DNA of 49,480 nucleotides. Origin: DATGFK01 sp040007395. Lineage in GTDB: Bacteria; Chloroflexota; Anaerolineae; Aggregatilineales; UBA2796. Position numbers and translations under genes: made by a program. Location: contig JBDTVG010000139.1 in assembly GCA_040007395.1 (NCBI GenBank), positions 1 through 49,480 on the forward strand, read 5' to 3'. Shown one piece after another: positions 43,401 to 49,480 of the stretch. Numbering within the stretch: position 1 is the stretch's first letter; every line of letters starts with the position of its first letter. The notes beneath the pieces were generated by a model. The model searched no databases and was not told the DNA's origin. It saw only the letters and a list, made by a program, of their open reading frames with translations.

Positions 43401-43519
43401 ATCGCGATGAGACGTACAGTACGGCGCGTCCCATTTTTTTGCTGAACCAAGCGGCGTTCACGTCGGCGCTTGATAATGGCGTTGACTGTTGCGTTAGAAT
43501 TTGCTTCGGTTGGCTTCAA
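40484..43519 (-). CDS. Class A penicillin-binding protein (PBP1A-type) with C-terminal Ig-like region
   Basis: Bifunctional peptidoglycan synthase of 1011 residues, TTG start (GAGG 6 bases before). A membrane anchor at about 35-65 is followed by the GT51 glycosyltransferase domain (catalytic glutamate in TIAIEDKTYYENPGFDVRGI near 125, GGSTITQQLVKN). The transpeptidase domain has the serine of PGSAFKPF near 441, SYN, and KTGTT near 651. The last 200 residues contain beta-sandwich material (VDNVPPTIRIISPQTG; VEVAYVEFYHDDQLIDTV) like bacterial Ig domains, which may hold substrate or partner proteins. Its promoter region is shared with the response regulator gene on the other strand. Confidence 0.94.
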   Translation of the reverse strand: MKPTEANSNATVNAIIKRRRERRLVQQKNGTRRTVRLIAIFGSLLILGVVLMATVGTALAVGIYVYYARQLPDPDTIVKTHQQFETTLIYDRSGQTVLYQVLDPSGGDRQSVALTDIPPDLINSTIAIEDKTYYENPGFDVRGILRSVWVTLQGGQVQGGSTITQQLVKNVLLSAKDRLLITPDRKIKEIILASEVSRRYSKNQILEWYLNNNFYGNLAYGVDTAAKVYFGKSVHDLTLGETAMLAAIPQNPQLNPLDNPTAARQRQAVVLDSMVSLGFITPDQSIQAKSQPIVIQPITERYGIIAPHFALYARRQAEQLLDEQGLDGARLVLQGGLHIYTTLDLDLQYQAECVTRGYISRLQGGPANAAPNTGAGKPCAAAQYLVTPPNLKLGVPRNVTNAATLLIKPSTGEIMSMVGSLDYFNAGIDGNFNAALAQRQPGSAFKPFTYVTAFSLNKYMPATMVMDIPTTFDQGGLPYTPKNEDNQFHGIMSVREALANSYNIPAVQVLSNVGIGQVIRRAHQLGINSLNGPLDQYGLALALGSGEVSLLDLTYAYGVFANQGIMAGTPVANPRIGYRAYDPVSVLRIEDKDGNVLWQFSDSEKEKTFGRQNVLQDALAYLITNILADKDARLAAFGKGNALELSRPAAVKTGTTNDVRDAWTLGYTPQFVAGAWVGNNNNLPMGDDLSGSNAAAPIWHAIMEYAHKRDKLPIQDWTRPSTIVEVPVCKRSGLLPTPDCQKVKELFFVDAATNTIPTQQDTYWKRYSINSRNGLIATASTPSDLVTERLFFDYPPEARAWAKSIGEQLPPTDYDSGQARPGDLAATISSPSGLARVRGTTDIRGSVDSVTVVAYNLAYGAGINPSQWIAVAGSDPLARGQDILLGHWNTDGLDGLYTLRLSITLKDNVFQLYTVQVTVDNVPPTIRIISPQTGQAGANDTVIDLEAEVTDNVEVAYVEFYHDDQLIDTVKAAPFKSQWSITGRGLQSFYMIAYDTAGNITHSDTVRVSVP

Positions 43520-43654
43520 AACGGCCTCATAAAACCTTAATTCAGTGCTAGTATGATATAATGTATCACACTACTCGACATCAATTTCATTCTATGCAAT
43601 ATTATCGTAACGAGAATGCACCTAACAAAATTCTCGATGGGGAGGCAAATTGGC

Positions 43655-44374
43655 GTGAACACTGACAAGCGGTTGATGATTGTGGAAGATGATACGACAA
43701 CTCGCAGGCTTTTACAGTCAATTTTGCAGCAGGCTGGCTTTGAAGTGACGGCTACCAGTGATGGAGCTACTGCCCTCGCTGCCCTCCAGAAACAAGGTTT
43801 GCCCCATCTGGTCGTGCTGGATCTTGGCCTACCGGGGATGGATGGCTTTGCGTTGAGTGAACGCATCAAGCGCATGGGCGATGTCCCGATCATTGTTTTG
43901 TCGGGCAATGACAAGGAAGAAGCCAAGATTCAGGGAATTCAACAGTTTGCCGACGATTACATCACCAAACCTTTCAACCCTAAGGAAGTCGTGGCTCGGA
44001 TTGAGCGTATTCTCAGCCGGATTACTGACTATTCCTATGCCCAAGGGCGCGTAGTTACCATTGACGAGCACTTATCTATTGATTTTGCCAATAACCGCGT
44101 CGTGATGGAAGGCCGTGAGATTACGCTGACTCCAATTGAAACCAATCTACTGATGATTCTTCTTCGCAATAAAGGGCAAGTGGTCAGTCCGAATACCTTG
44201 ATCGCACGGGTGTGGCCCAATGAAGAAGTCTACGAGGATCGGCTGCGTGTCCATATGCACCGCCTACGCCGCAAACTGCATGGCGCTGCCGAAACTGATC
44301 AGCAGCAATACATTTACACTGAACGTGGGGTAGGCTATTCGTTTCACGTACCAGAAGAATCCAAACAACCCTGA
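43655..44374 (+). CDS. OmpR-type response regulator
   Basis: Two-domain transcription factor of about 239 residues, GTG start (GGGGAGG about 10 bases before). The receiver domain has MIVEDD (acidic pocket), phosphorylation D56 in LVVLDLGLPGMDGFAL, and the YITKPFNPKEV lysine. The C-terminal winged helix (TPIETNLLMILLRNKGQVVS, then RLRVHMHRLRRKL) is OmpR/PhoB type. It begins a run with the histidine kinase 25 bases downstream, its likely partner. Confidence 0.93.
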   Translation: MNTDKRLMIVEDDTTTRRLLQSILQQAGFEVTATSDGATALAALQKQGLPHLVVLDLGLPGMDGFALSERIKRMGDVPIIVLSGNDKEEAKIQGIQQFADDYITKPFNPKEVVARIERILSRITDYSYAQGRVVTIDEHLSIDFANNRVVMEGREITLTPIETNLLMILLRNKGQVVSPNTLIARVWPNEEVYEDRLRVHMHRLRRKLHGAAETDQQQYIYTERGVGYSFHVPEESKQP

Positions 44375-44399
44375 GCCGAGCCATTAGCAAGAAGTTGTT

Positions 44400-46478
44400 G
44401 TGCCTGATCCATATGATCTCATTGAGCAGTTAGCCAACGCCGCCCACCGAATTGCTGTATCAACAGATACGACAGCAGTGTTGCAGGCTACCTTTGACGC
44501 GATTACTAACTATGCCCCTCAAATTGATTGCATCGTTGCTGCCGGGGCAGAGTCGGCTAAATCAGACACAACAGATGCGGATCACGTTATCCATTGGACC
44601 GTAAGTGCTGTTTGGGATAGGCAGACCGAACCTGCACTTGCCTCAGGCAGCGCGTTTGACTTATTGCAAGGGTCATTGCTTGACTCACTGGCGCGGGGTG
44701 AACCGCTCGTAATTACCGCGCTGGCAGAGACTACTAACGACGATCCGAAAATTGATGAGGATACACGCCGCAGACTTGCTGAAAAAGGGCTGGTTTCGTT
44801 GGTAGTGGTGGCTTTGAATGTTCACGATCAATGGCTTGGCCTGCTTTTGATTGGCTGTCGACAACCACACAGTTTTGAAGCGAGCGAAATCCGGTTATAT
44901 CAACTCTTGGCGGATCAGGCAGCACTTGGGCTAGTCCGGCACCGTCTCGCACAGAATGCCGCAGCAGTAATTAAAGCTGCCGCCGATATGTTTCACGATG
45001 TCGGTGACTGTATGATCACCACTGATCTCAACCGGATCATCACCAGCTTTAACGCCGCCGCCGAAATCCGGTATGATGTAACCGCCACACAGATGATTGG
45101 CAAGCCGATTTCTGTGTTAATCCCGCCACACTGTCGCGCCGAAAACGAGCTATGGTCACAGCTTGCTGTGCAGCAGAACCGGGCGCTGCGCGGTGAAACG
45201 GAGCGAATTGACAAGCATAGGCAGATCTTCCCAGTCTATATGGTAGTGTGGCCTTTGCACAATGGTACTGGACGACCTGTGGGAGTTGCCGAGTTCACGA
45301 TTGACAACAGCGCTCATCTGCATATCCAGACGGTGCTGCAAGATGAACGCGACCTGTATGAGGCGATTCTTGAAAGTTCGCCCGAAGCCATTGTCATGTT
45401 CAATATGACGCAGCAGGTCACTGCTGCAAACCTGCAATTTGAGTCTTTTTTTCAACTATCGCGTTATAAGCTCGTCCAGCACACGCTGGATGAGCTTATC
45501 CAGCAAATCCGCCAGCGTGAAGATCTACCCGCTGATCTGGCAAATATCCTGCTAACTTTTGTTGGCGATATGTACCAGAGTGCCGCTGGTGACTTCGAGA
45601 TGCTCACGAATGTGCGGCGTGTGCTAGTCTGGTATAGTACGCCTGTCTATGCCAATAGTGGAGTACAGGTTGGGCGGTTGTTTGCCTTCCGTGATGCTAC
45701 CCAAGAACGTGCCGTGGATCACATGAAAACAGATTTCGTATCGCTAGTATCGCACGAACTGAATACGCCACTTACATCGATCAGAGGCTTTACCGATCTC
45801 ATTCTGGACGGCGATGCGGGAGGGATCAGCGGCACAGTACGCGAATATCTGAAGGTCATCAAGTTCAATACGGATCGCTTGATTGCATTGATTAACGATG
45901 TTCTAGATATTACGCGCATCGAGGCAGGGCGGTTAGTATTACATCGTGACCTGTACGAAGTCCAGAGCCTGATCGACAAGGCGCTCCTGAGTGTACTGGC
46001 GGTGACTAGCACACACCAACAGCAGTTACAGGTGACGGTTGCACCGGATCTTCCTTTGGTTTGGGTCGACCAACATAGGATGATTCAGGTAATCGCAAAT
46101 TTGCTAGGCAATGCCAGCAAATATACCAATAGCGGGGGGTCCATCACAGTAGAAGCGCGGATGGTGATAGATTCGCCGTTGCCGGAAACATCCACTGTGC
46201 TATTATTACCAGCTATCTTGATCGGCATCCACGACACAGGCATCGGCATCGCACCCAAAGACCTCTCCCTGCTGTTCACCCGCTTCTATCGTGCCGAACA
46301 AGTTACCCTGCAACAGGTCGCCGGCACTGGATTGGGGCTAGCTATCGTCAAGTCGTTCGTTGAACTTCATGGCGGGCAGGTCTGGGTACAGTCCGAACTT
46401 GGCCTTGGCTCATCGTTTTACTTTACAATACCTCTCGTGGGGGGTGGTCATGACTTACATTCTGGTCGCGGAGGATGA
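44400..46478 (+). CDS. Multi-sensor histidine kinase (GAF, two PAS, HisKA, HATPase)
   Basis: Cytoplasmic-looking sensor kinase of 692 residues (GTG start, no membrane segment). An N-terminal GAF-type domain (about 1-185: LADQAALGLVRHRL) is followed by a PAS domain (NRIITSFNAAAEIRYDVTAT, near 210), a second PAS (SSPEAIVMFNMTQQVTAANL, near 340), then HisKA with H452 in FVSLVSHELNTPLTSIRGFT. The HATPase has ANLLGNASKYTNSGG, IHDTGIGIAP and GTGLGLAIVKSFVELHGGQV. Genes of one response regulator precede and another overlaps its end. Confidence 0.93.
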   Translation: MPDPYDLIEQLANAAHRIAVSTDTTAVLQATFDAITNYAPQIDCIVAAGAESAKSDTTDADHVIHWTVSAVWDRQTEPALASGSAFDLLQGSLLDSLARGEPLVITALAETTNDDPKIDEDTRRRLAEKGLVSLVVVALNVHDQWLGLLLIGCRQPHSFEASEIRLYQLLADQAALGLVRHRLAQNAAAVIKAAADMFHDVGDCMITTDLNRIITSFNAAAEIRYDVTATQMIGKPISVLIPPHCRAENELWSQLAVQQNRALRGETERIDKHRQIFPVYMVVWPLHNGTGRPVGVAEFTIDNSAHLHIQTVLQDERDLYEAILESSPEAIVMFNMTQQVTAANLQFESFFQLSRYKLVQHTLDELIQQIRQREDLPADLANILLTFVGDMYQSAAGDFEMLTNVRRVLVWYSTPVYANSGVQVGRLFAFRDATQERAVDHMKTDFVSLVSHELNTPLTSIRGFTDLILDGDAGGISGTVREYLKVIKFNTDRLIALINDVLDITRIEAGRLVLHRDLYEVQSLIDKALLSVLAVTSTHQQQLQVTVAPDLPLVWVDQHRMIQVIANLLGNASKYTNSGGSITVEARMVIDSPLPETSTVLLLPAILIGIHDTGIGIAPKDLSLLFTRFYRAEQVTLQQVAGTGLGLAIVKSFVELHGGQVWVQSELGLGSSFYFTIPLVGGGHDLHSGRGG

Positions 46479-46815
46479 TCCGCACATTCAACTGTTAATT
46501 CAACGCAAGTTGGAAATAGCAGGCTACAAGGTACGCACTACCAACAATGGTAAATCTGCCTTGGAACTCGCCCTAACCGACACACCGCGTATCGTACTGC
46601 TCGATATTATGTTACCAGAGATGAATGGGCTGGATGTGTGTCACGCCATCAAAAAACAATTAGGCGTTAAAGCCCCACCGATCATGATGATCTCAGCCAG
46701 AGGCAGCCAGATCGATGTCAATGCGGCGGAGCAGTTGGGAGCCGATGACTATCTGATCAAGCCGTTCTCGCTGGGCGACCTGCTTGAACACGTCCAATCC
46801 TTGCTGCGCGGTTAG
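46450..46815 (+). CDS. Single-domain response regulator
   Basis: Receiver domain only, 121 residues, CheY/Spo0F-like. The ATG at 46450 (MTYILVAEDDPHIQLLIQRK) lies 29 bases inside the end of the kinase gene in another frame, so translation is coupled. The phosphorylation site is D52 (IVLLDIMLPEMNG); the lysine is in DDYLIKPFSLGDLLEHV. It has no output domain, so it may pass phosphate to another protein or act as a sink for the kinase. Confidence 0.92.
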   Translation: MTYILVAEDDPHIQLLIQRKLEIAGYKVRTTNNGKSALELALTDTPRIVLLDIMLPEMNGLDVCHAIKKQLGVKAPPIMMISARGSQIDVNAAEQLGADDYLIKPFSLGDLLEHVQSLLRG

Positions 46816-46827
46816 CGACTGGTTATC

Positions 46828-48048
46828 TTGAAAATACGAGCGATCACTGCTTTCGCTGAACTTCATATAGACCGAACCGAAACCACATTGGCTCGTGCAG
46901 GCGCGTTTCTGGCAGGCGCGACTCATGCGTTCCAACAGGCCGGAGTCGTGGTGCAGTCGCGCCGAGTAGCGACGCAATCTTTCGCTCGTCTTGACCCACG
47001 TCATGGCCCAGTAGGTATTCCCACCTTAGCGGCACGGCTGCGCGAAACTGCTGTCGCTTACGGGATCGACTATCTTTCGCTTGGCCCAGTCGGGGCCGGA
47101 GATGATCCCGACTACGTAGATGCACTGCCCGATATTTTTCAGGCAGCAGAGGGCGTATTCGCCAGCGTCGAGATCGCCAACGTCGAGCAAGGGATCGATC
47201 TAGCACTGCTGCGTCATGTTGCCCGCAGTATTCAAGCGATCAGTCGCGTTTCGCCGGATGGCCTGAGCAATCTGTATTTTGCCGCGATTGCCAATGTTGA
47301 GCCGGGATCGCCCTTCTTCCCGGCGGCCTATCATAGCGGCGGACCAACGACTTTTGCGCTGGCAATTGAAGCCGCCGATCTCGCGATTCAAGCCTTTGAA
47401 AATGCCGAGTCGCCAGACGAAGCTCGTCAACGCTTGACCGATCTGATTAACGGTGCGGCGCAGCAGATGCGCCCGATTGCCGAACGGCTCTCGGCTGAAT
47501 ATAGCTTTAGCTTCAGTGGATTGGATTTTTCGCTAGCCCCGTATCCCGGCGAGTCGAGTAGTCTAGCGGGTGCGATGGAACGTCTCGGTACAACGGCGGG
47601 TTCGGCGGGCATGGTTGGGGCGGCTTCACTGGTGATGAACGCCATTGAGGCGGCAACCTTTCCGCGCTGCGGCTTTAGTGGCCTGATGCTGCCTGTCCTC
47701 GAAGATAGTGTACTGGGTCGCCGTGCCGCCGAGGGTGTACTACACATCAACGATTTGCTACTATATAGCGCGATCTGCGGTACGGGACTAGACTGCATCC
47801 CCTTACCCGGTGACGTAAGCGAAGCTGCACTCGCTGGGATTCTGCTGGATGTAGCGGCTTTGTCGCTGCGGCTGGATAAACCCCTCACCGCACGGCTTAT
47901 GCCACTTCCCGGTAAAGTGACTGGCGATGTAGTGGCTTTCCCCGCGTTTGAATATTTTGTCCCGTCGCGAGTCATGGCTGCGCCTGCGGGGTTAGCGAGT
48001 GGCGCATTAGGCAGCGATGGCATCTTCAATATCATGCCTCGCCCGTGA
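46828..48048 (+). CDS. DUF711 family protein (UPF0210-like)
   Basis: 406 residues of a family of unknown role, with structural resemblance to glycyl-radical folds and related to UPF0210. The start is a TTG at 46828 (weak ribosome binding site), 12 bases after the response regulator. Typical segments: RAITAFAELHI at the start, ISRVSPDGLSNLYFAAIANV, AYHSGGPTTFALAIEAADL, GFSGLMLPVLEDSVLGRRAA and DCIPLPGDVSEAALAGILLD. It seems co-transcribed with the signalling genes but the connection is unclear. Confidence 0.87.
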   Translation: MKIRAITAFAELHIDRTETTLARAGAFLAGATHAFQQAGVVVQSRRVATQSFARLDPRHGPVGIPTLAARLRETAVAYGIDYLSLGPVGAGDDPDYVDALPDIFQAAEGVFASVEIANVEQGIDLALLRHVARSIQAISRVSPDGLSNLYFAAIANVEPGSPFFPAAYHSGGPTTFALAIEAADLAIQAFENAESPDEARQRLTDLINGAAQQMRPIAERLSAEYSFSFSGLDFSLAPYPGESSSLAGAMERLGTTAGSAGMVGAASLVMNAIEAATFPRCGFSGLMLPVLEDSVLGRRAAEGVLHINDLLLYSAICGTGLDCIPLPGDVSEAALAGILLDVAALSLRLDKPLTARLMPLPGKVTGDVVAFPAFEYFVPSRVMAAPAGLASGALGSDGIFNIMPRP

Positions 48049-48058
48049 TCTCCTCAGC

Positions 48059-48181
48059 GTGAATAACGCTCAAGGTTCTAATTTGATAAAGCAAAATAGT
48101 GGCGGACGCAGCGGCGGGTCGGTGTTCACGCTGCTGCCTGCTACGAAAGAAGAAACACTGGTCATCCCCGCATTGCGATAA
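48059..48181 (+). pseudogene. Possible C-terminal tail of a histidine kinase or similar ATPase
   Basis: A 40-codon frame ends IKQNSGGRSGGSVFTLLPA, then TKEETLVIPALR and stop. The G-G-S-V-F-T-L-L-P pattern is like the last strand of HATPase domains, usually preceded by H-G-G; here only the tail is left. Very short, so low confidence. Confidence 0.35.
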
Positions 48182-48190
48182 GCAAACAAT

Positions 48191-48223
48191 TAGTCCCGAT
48201 TTTATTTGTTAAAACCGGGACTA
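48191..48223. terminator. Inverted repeat after the tail fragment
   Basis: TAGTCCCGATTTTA (48191-48204) and TAAAACCGGGACTA (48210-48223) pair at 13 of 14 positions with a 5-base loop. Terminator-like on either strand, or the inverted end of a lost mobile element. Confidence 0.5.
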
Positions 48224-48350
48224 AAATTATACCCCTTTAAAACTGCGTGGCTCTTGTCTAATTGGAGTGCAAAATGAAAATCCCTCGGCAGCATGATGCT
48301 ATAGGTTTTCGCGTTTGCACTTGTGTTTTACATGAGCCAAGCGTTTATAT

Positions 48351-48590
48351 GTGCTGGCGATTATTGGCAAAGGCAAATCGAAACCCGAAATTTTGGAAGG
48401 GCTAATTCTGCAAGATGTGCTGGCTGGACGCGGTTGTGGAGCCAGTATTGATAATTTCGCTGATATTCAACGAACAATTGACTTAGGCTCAATACGGGAA
48501 TCAGGGAGCTACGAGGCAAGAATGCAGTCGAGCTTTGCCAGCCCGCCTGATATTGTGAATAAAGTCAAAAAATGGCAAGTAAACTCGACA
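48351..48590 (+). pseudogene. Unrecognised gene fragment
   Basis: An open plus-strand stretch of about 80 residues with normal protein composition: LAIIGKGKSKPEILEGLILQ, then DVLAGRGCGASIDNFADIQR, RTIDLGSIRESGSYEARMQS and SFASPPDIVNKVKKW. It lacks a proper start context and its last part runs into the transposase remnant of the other strand, so it looks truncated at both ends. I do not recognise the family. Confidence 0.4.
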
Positions 48591-48938
48591 GGCTATTTTT
48601 CGCCACAATCCCTGCTCGCCGTTGGGTGGTCATGGCTTGCACTTCATCTTTATTCAACGCCAGTTCTGCCGCGATTTGCTGATGCGATAAGCCCCTGAAG
48701 TACAGGCGCAAGACCCACGCTTGGTCAGGTCCTTCAAAACTCTCCCGCTTGAGTCATCAAACTGGCGGTGACACGCCCCACCCCGCATACCGTTGCCGGT
48801 CTTTGGTCGTTCATCGCGCCCTCGTTTGGGTATCGCTGCCGAACCACATGACGGACACTTGACCCCCGCTGCCCAACGAAGTTCTCGCACTGTTTCATAG
48901 CGTGTGCCATCATCATTCAGGCTGTCGCGGTTGATCAT
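48577..48938 (-). pseudogene. IS1595-type transposase N-terminal remnant (frameshifted)
   Basis: From ATG 48938 the minus strand reads LNDDGTRYETVRELRWAAGV, then the zinc ribbon KCPSCGSAAIPKRGRDE and CHRQFDDSSGRVL. After a one-base frame change near 48,735 it continues EGPDQAWVLRLYFRGLSHQQ, IAAELALNKDEVQAMTTQRR and AGIVAKN. This is the N-terminus of an ISXO2/IS1595-like transposase (CxxC ... CHRQFxD, then NQQIAxEL-like). The DDE catalytic part is missing, and the second CxxC of the ribbon has become GGACH. Dead element. Confidence 0.7.
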
Positions 48939-49029
48939 GCGTCTCTTTCCGTCCTTTCTTTTTCTTCGTTTATTTTAGCCCCTCCTTACCTCCCTGATCC
49001 CCATATTGAGCCAAAATTAATATACCGCA

Positions 49030-49175
49030 TATACTACTCCATTTTGACCCAGCTTCGATGCTTCGATGTCAGTTTGATCAAACCAAATCTCAACACCGGA
49101 TCGCTCAAGATCGGTCACTAACCGCTTGGCTAAAGGGGCATCCTTGCGGCTTTAGCTCATGAAGATAAGGGTCAT
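49030..49175 (-). pseudogene. TIR domain remnant
   Basis: The minus strand from ATG 49175 reads TLIFMS, a TAA, then SRKDAPLAKRLVTDLERSGV and EIWFDQTDIEASKLG. This matches the beginning of bacterial TIR domains (FISYSRKD ... LxxxGxxVWxDxxDI), with the tyrosine codon of SYS turned into a stop. The rest of the domain, with the catalytic glutamate, is absent. TIR genes often belong to antiphage NADase systems; only this trace remains. Confidence 0.6.
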
Positions 49176-49480
49176 GTACGCTTACACTTTGATAAAGACG
49201 GGAAGTGACACGAAAGTAATCCGTACCGGGCTAAACCACTAGGATTATCTTGAGTGCGACTTGTACCACCTTTCACTGCTTCCAGACTTTGGGGAAATTT
49301 AGTTATGCAGCATCACGAGCCTAGAAAATTGATAGGACAGGCAACAGCGGCTTGAGCAATTTTTGAATCATCGTCGGGTACATTCCCCGCTGCTTGCGGC
49401 GTAAAAGAAAATTGTAGCTAACCAGATACCCCGCCGCAAGCGATACTGTTGGCGAACATTAGAGCTAGGCAACCAAGGAT
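49176..49480. other. Right-end stretch without a supported gene
   Basis: No gene with start and family match. One minus-strand frame, about 49,321 to 49,464, is open for some 45 codons (LAAGYLVSYNFLLRRKQRGM, then YPTMIQKLLKPLLPVLSIF) and could be a further gene remnant, but I cannot name it. Confidence 0.35.

Noticed and set aside
47427..48035. 202-codon minus-strand frame opposite DUF711
   Set aside because: Serine/alanine-rich antisense shadow.
49321..49464. Minus-strand open stretch at the right edge as an integrase C-terminus (VSYNFLLR)
   Set aside because: Too short and too weak a likeness to name a family.
1..49480. CRISPR array, tRNA or rRNA genes
   Set aside because: No regularly spaced repeat series and no cloverleaf or rRNA-like stretch was noticed on either strand.

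Overview
The window is about 49.5 kb of bacterial DNA of medium GC with about 35 intact genes on both strands. I infer a Chloroflexota (Anaerolineae-like) bacterium. The inference rests on the mix of branched-chain-type and sugar ABC importers, multi-sensor histidine kinases, a DUF711 protein and a Chloroflexi-style Lgt. There is no rRNA gene, so the placement is tentative. I saw no tRNA, rRNA or CRISPR array.

Layout. 1-6.1 kb: a TetR regulator and a branched-chain-type ABC importer (binding protein, LivH, LivM cut by the window edge) on the minus strand, divergent from an acyl-CoA synthetase and a metal-dependent hydrolase; this looks like uptake and CoA activation of an organic acid. 6.2-6.4 kb: an IS630-type transposase remnant. 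6.5-12.6 kb: a sugar ABC importer, sucrose phosphorylase and a LacI regulator with a perfect 14-bp operator. 12.9-16.7 kb: an intact gamma-glutamyl hydrolase (PuuD family), then a wreck: a livG 5' fragment joined to a glutamine synthetase 3' fragment, then a frameshifted FluG-type amidohydrolase, then an intact Gfo/Idh/MocA oxidoreductase. 16.9-19.1 kb: a two-domain thioredoxin, RdgB and a low-GC DUF2971 gene. 19.07-20.3 kb: a MazF/PemK-type toxin-antitoxin pair between two 73-bp copies of the fabF 3' end, next to a truncated IS200/IS605 TnpA with two tandem hairpins.

20.7-31 kb is mostly housekeeping: prs, a monooxygenase/Fe-ADH pair, an AAA ATPase next to a helical-repeat protein, lgt with an ABC exporter, a lipid kinase and YbaK. 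31-36 kb: a secreted four-repeat protein, a lytic transglycosylase, a ketol-acid reductoisomerase homologue that appears to have lost catalytic residues, and a family 9 glycosyltransferase. 36-48 kb: a membrane histidine kinase, a DUF1501 protein, DinB, a class A penicillin-binding protein with a C-terminal Ig-like part, and a response regulator / histidine kinase / response regulator / DUF711 run. 48.05-49.48 kb is a gene graveyard: possible kinase tail, unknown fragment, IS1595-like transposase remnant and TIR-domain remnant.

I found no clear new multi-gene system. The best leads are the toxin-antitoxin pair bracketed by fabF duplications, the KARI-like protein with altered active site, the repeat protein, the ATPase/helical-repeat pair, and the deletion junction at about 13,960. 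Start sites were moved from the longest open frame where a ribosome binding site or family alignment favoured it.
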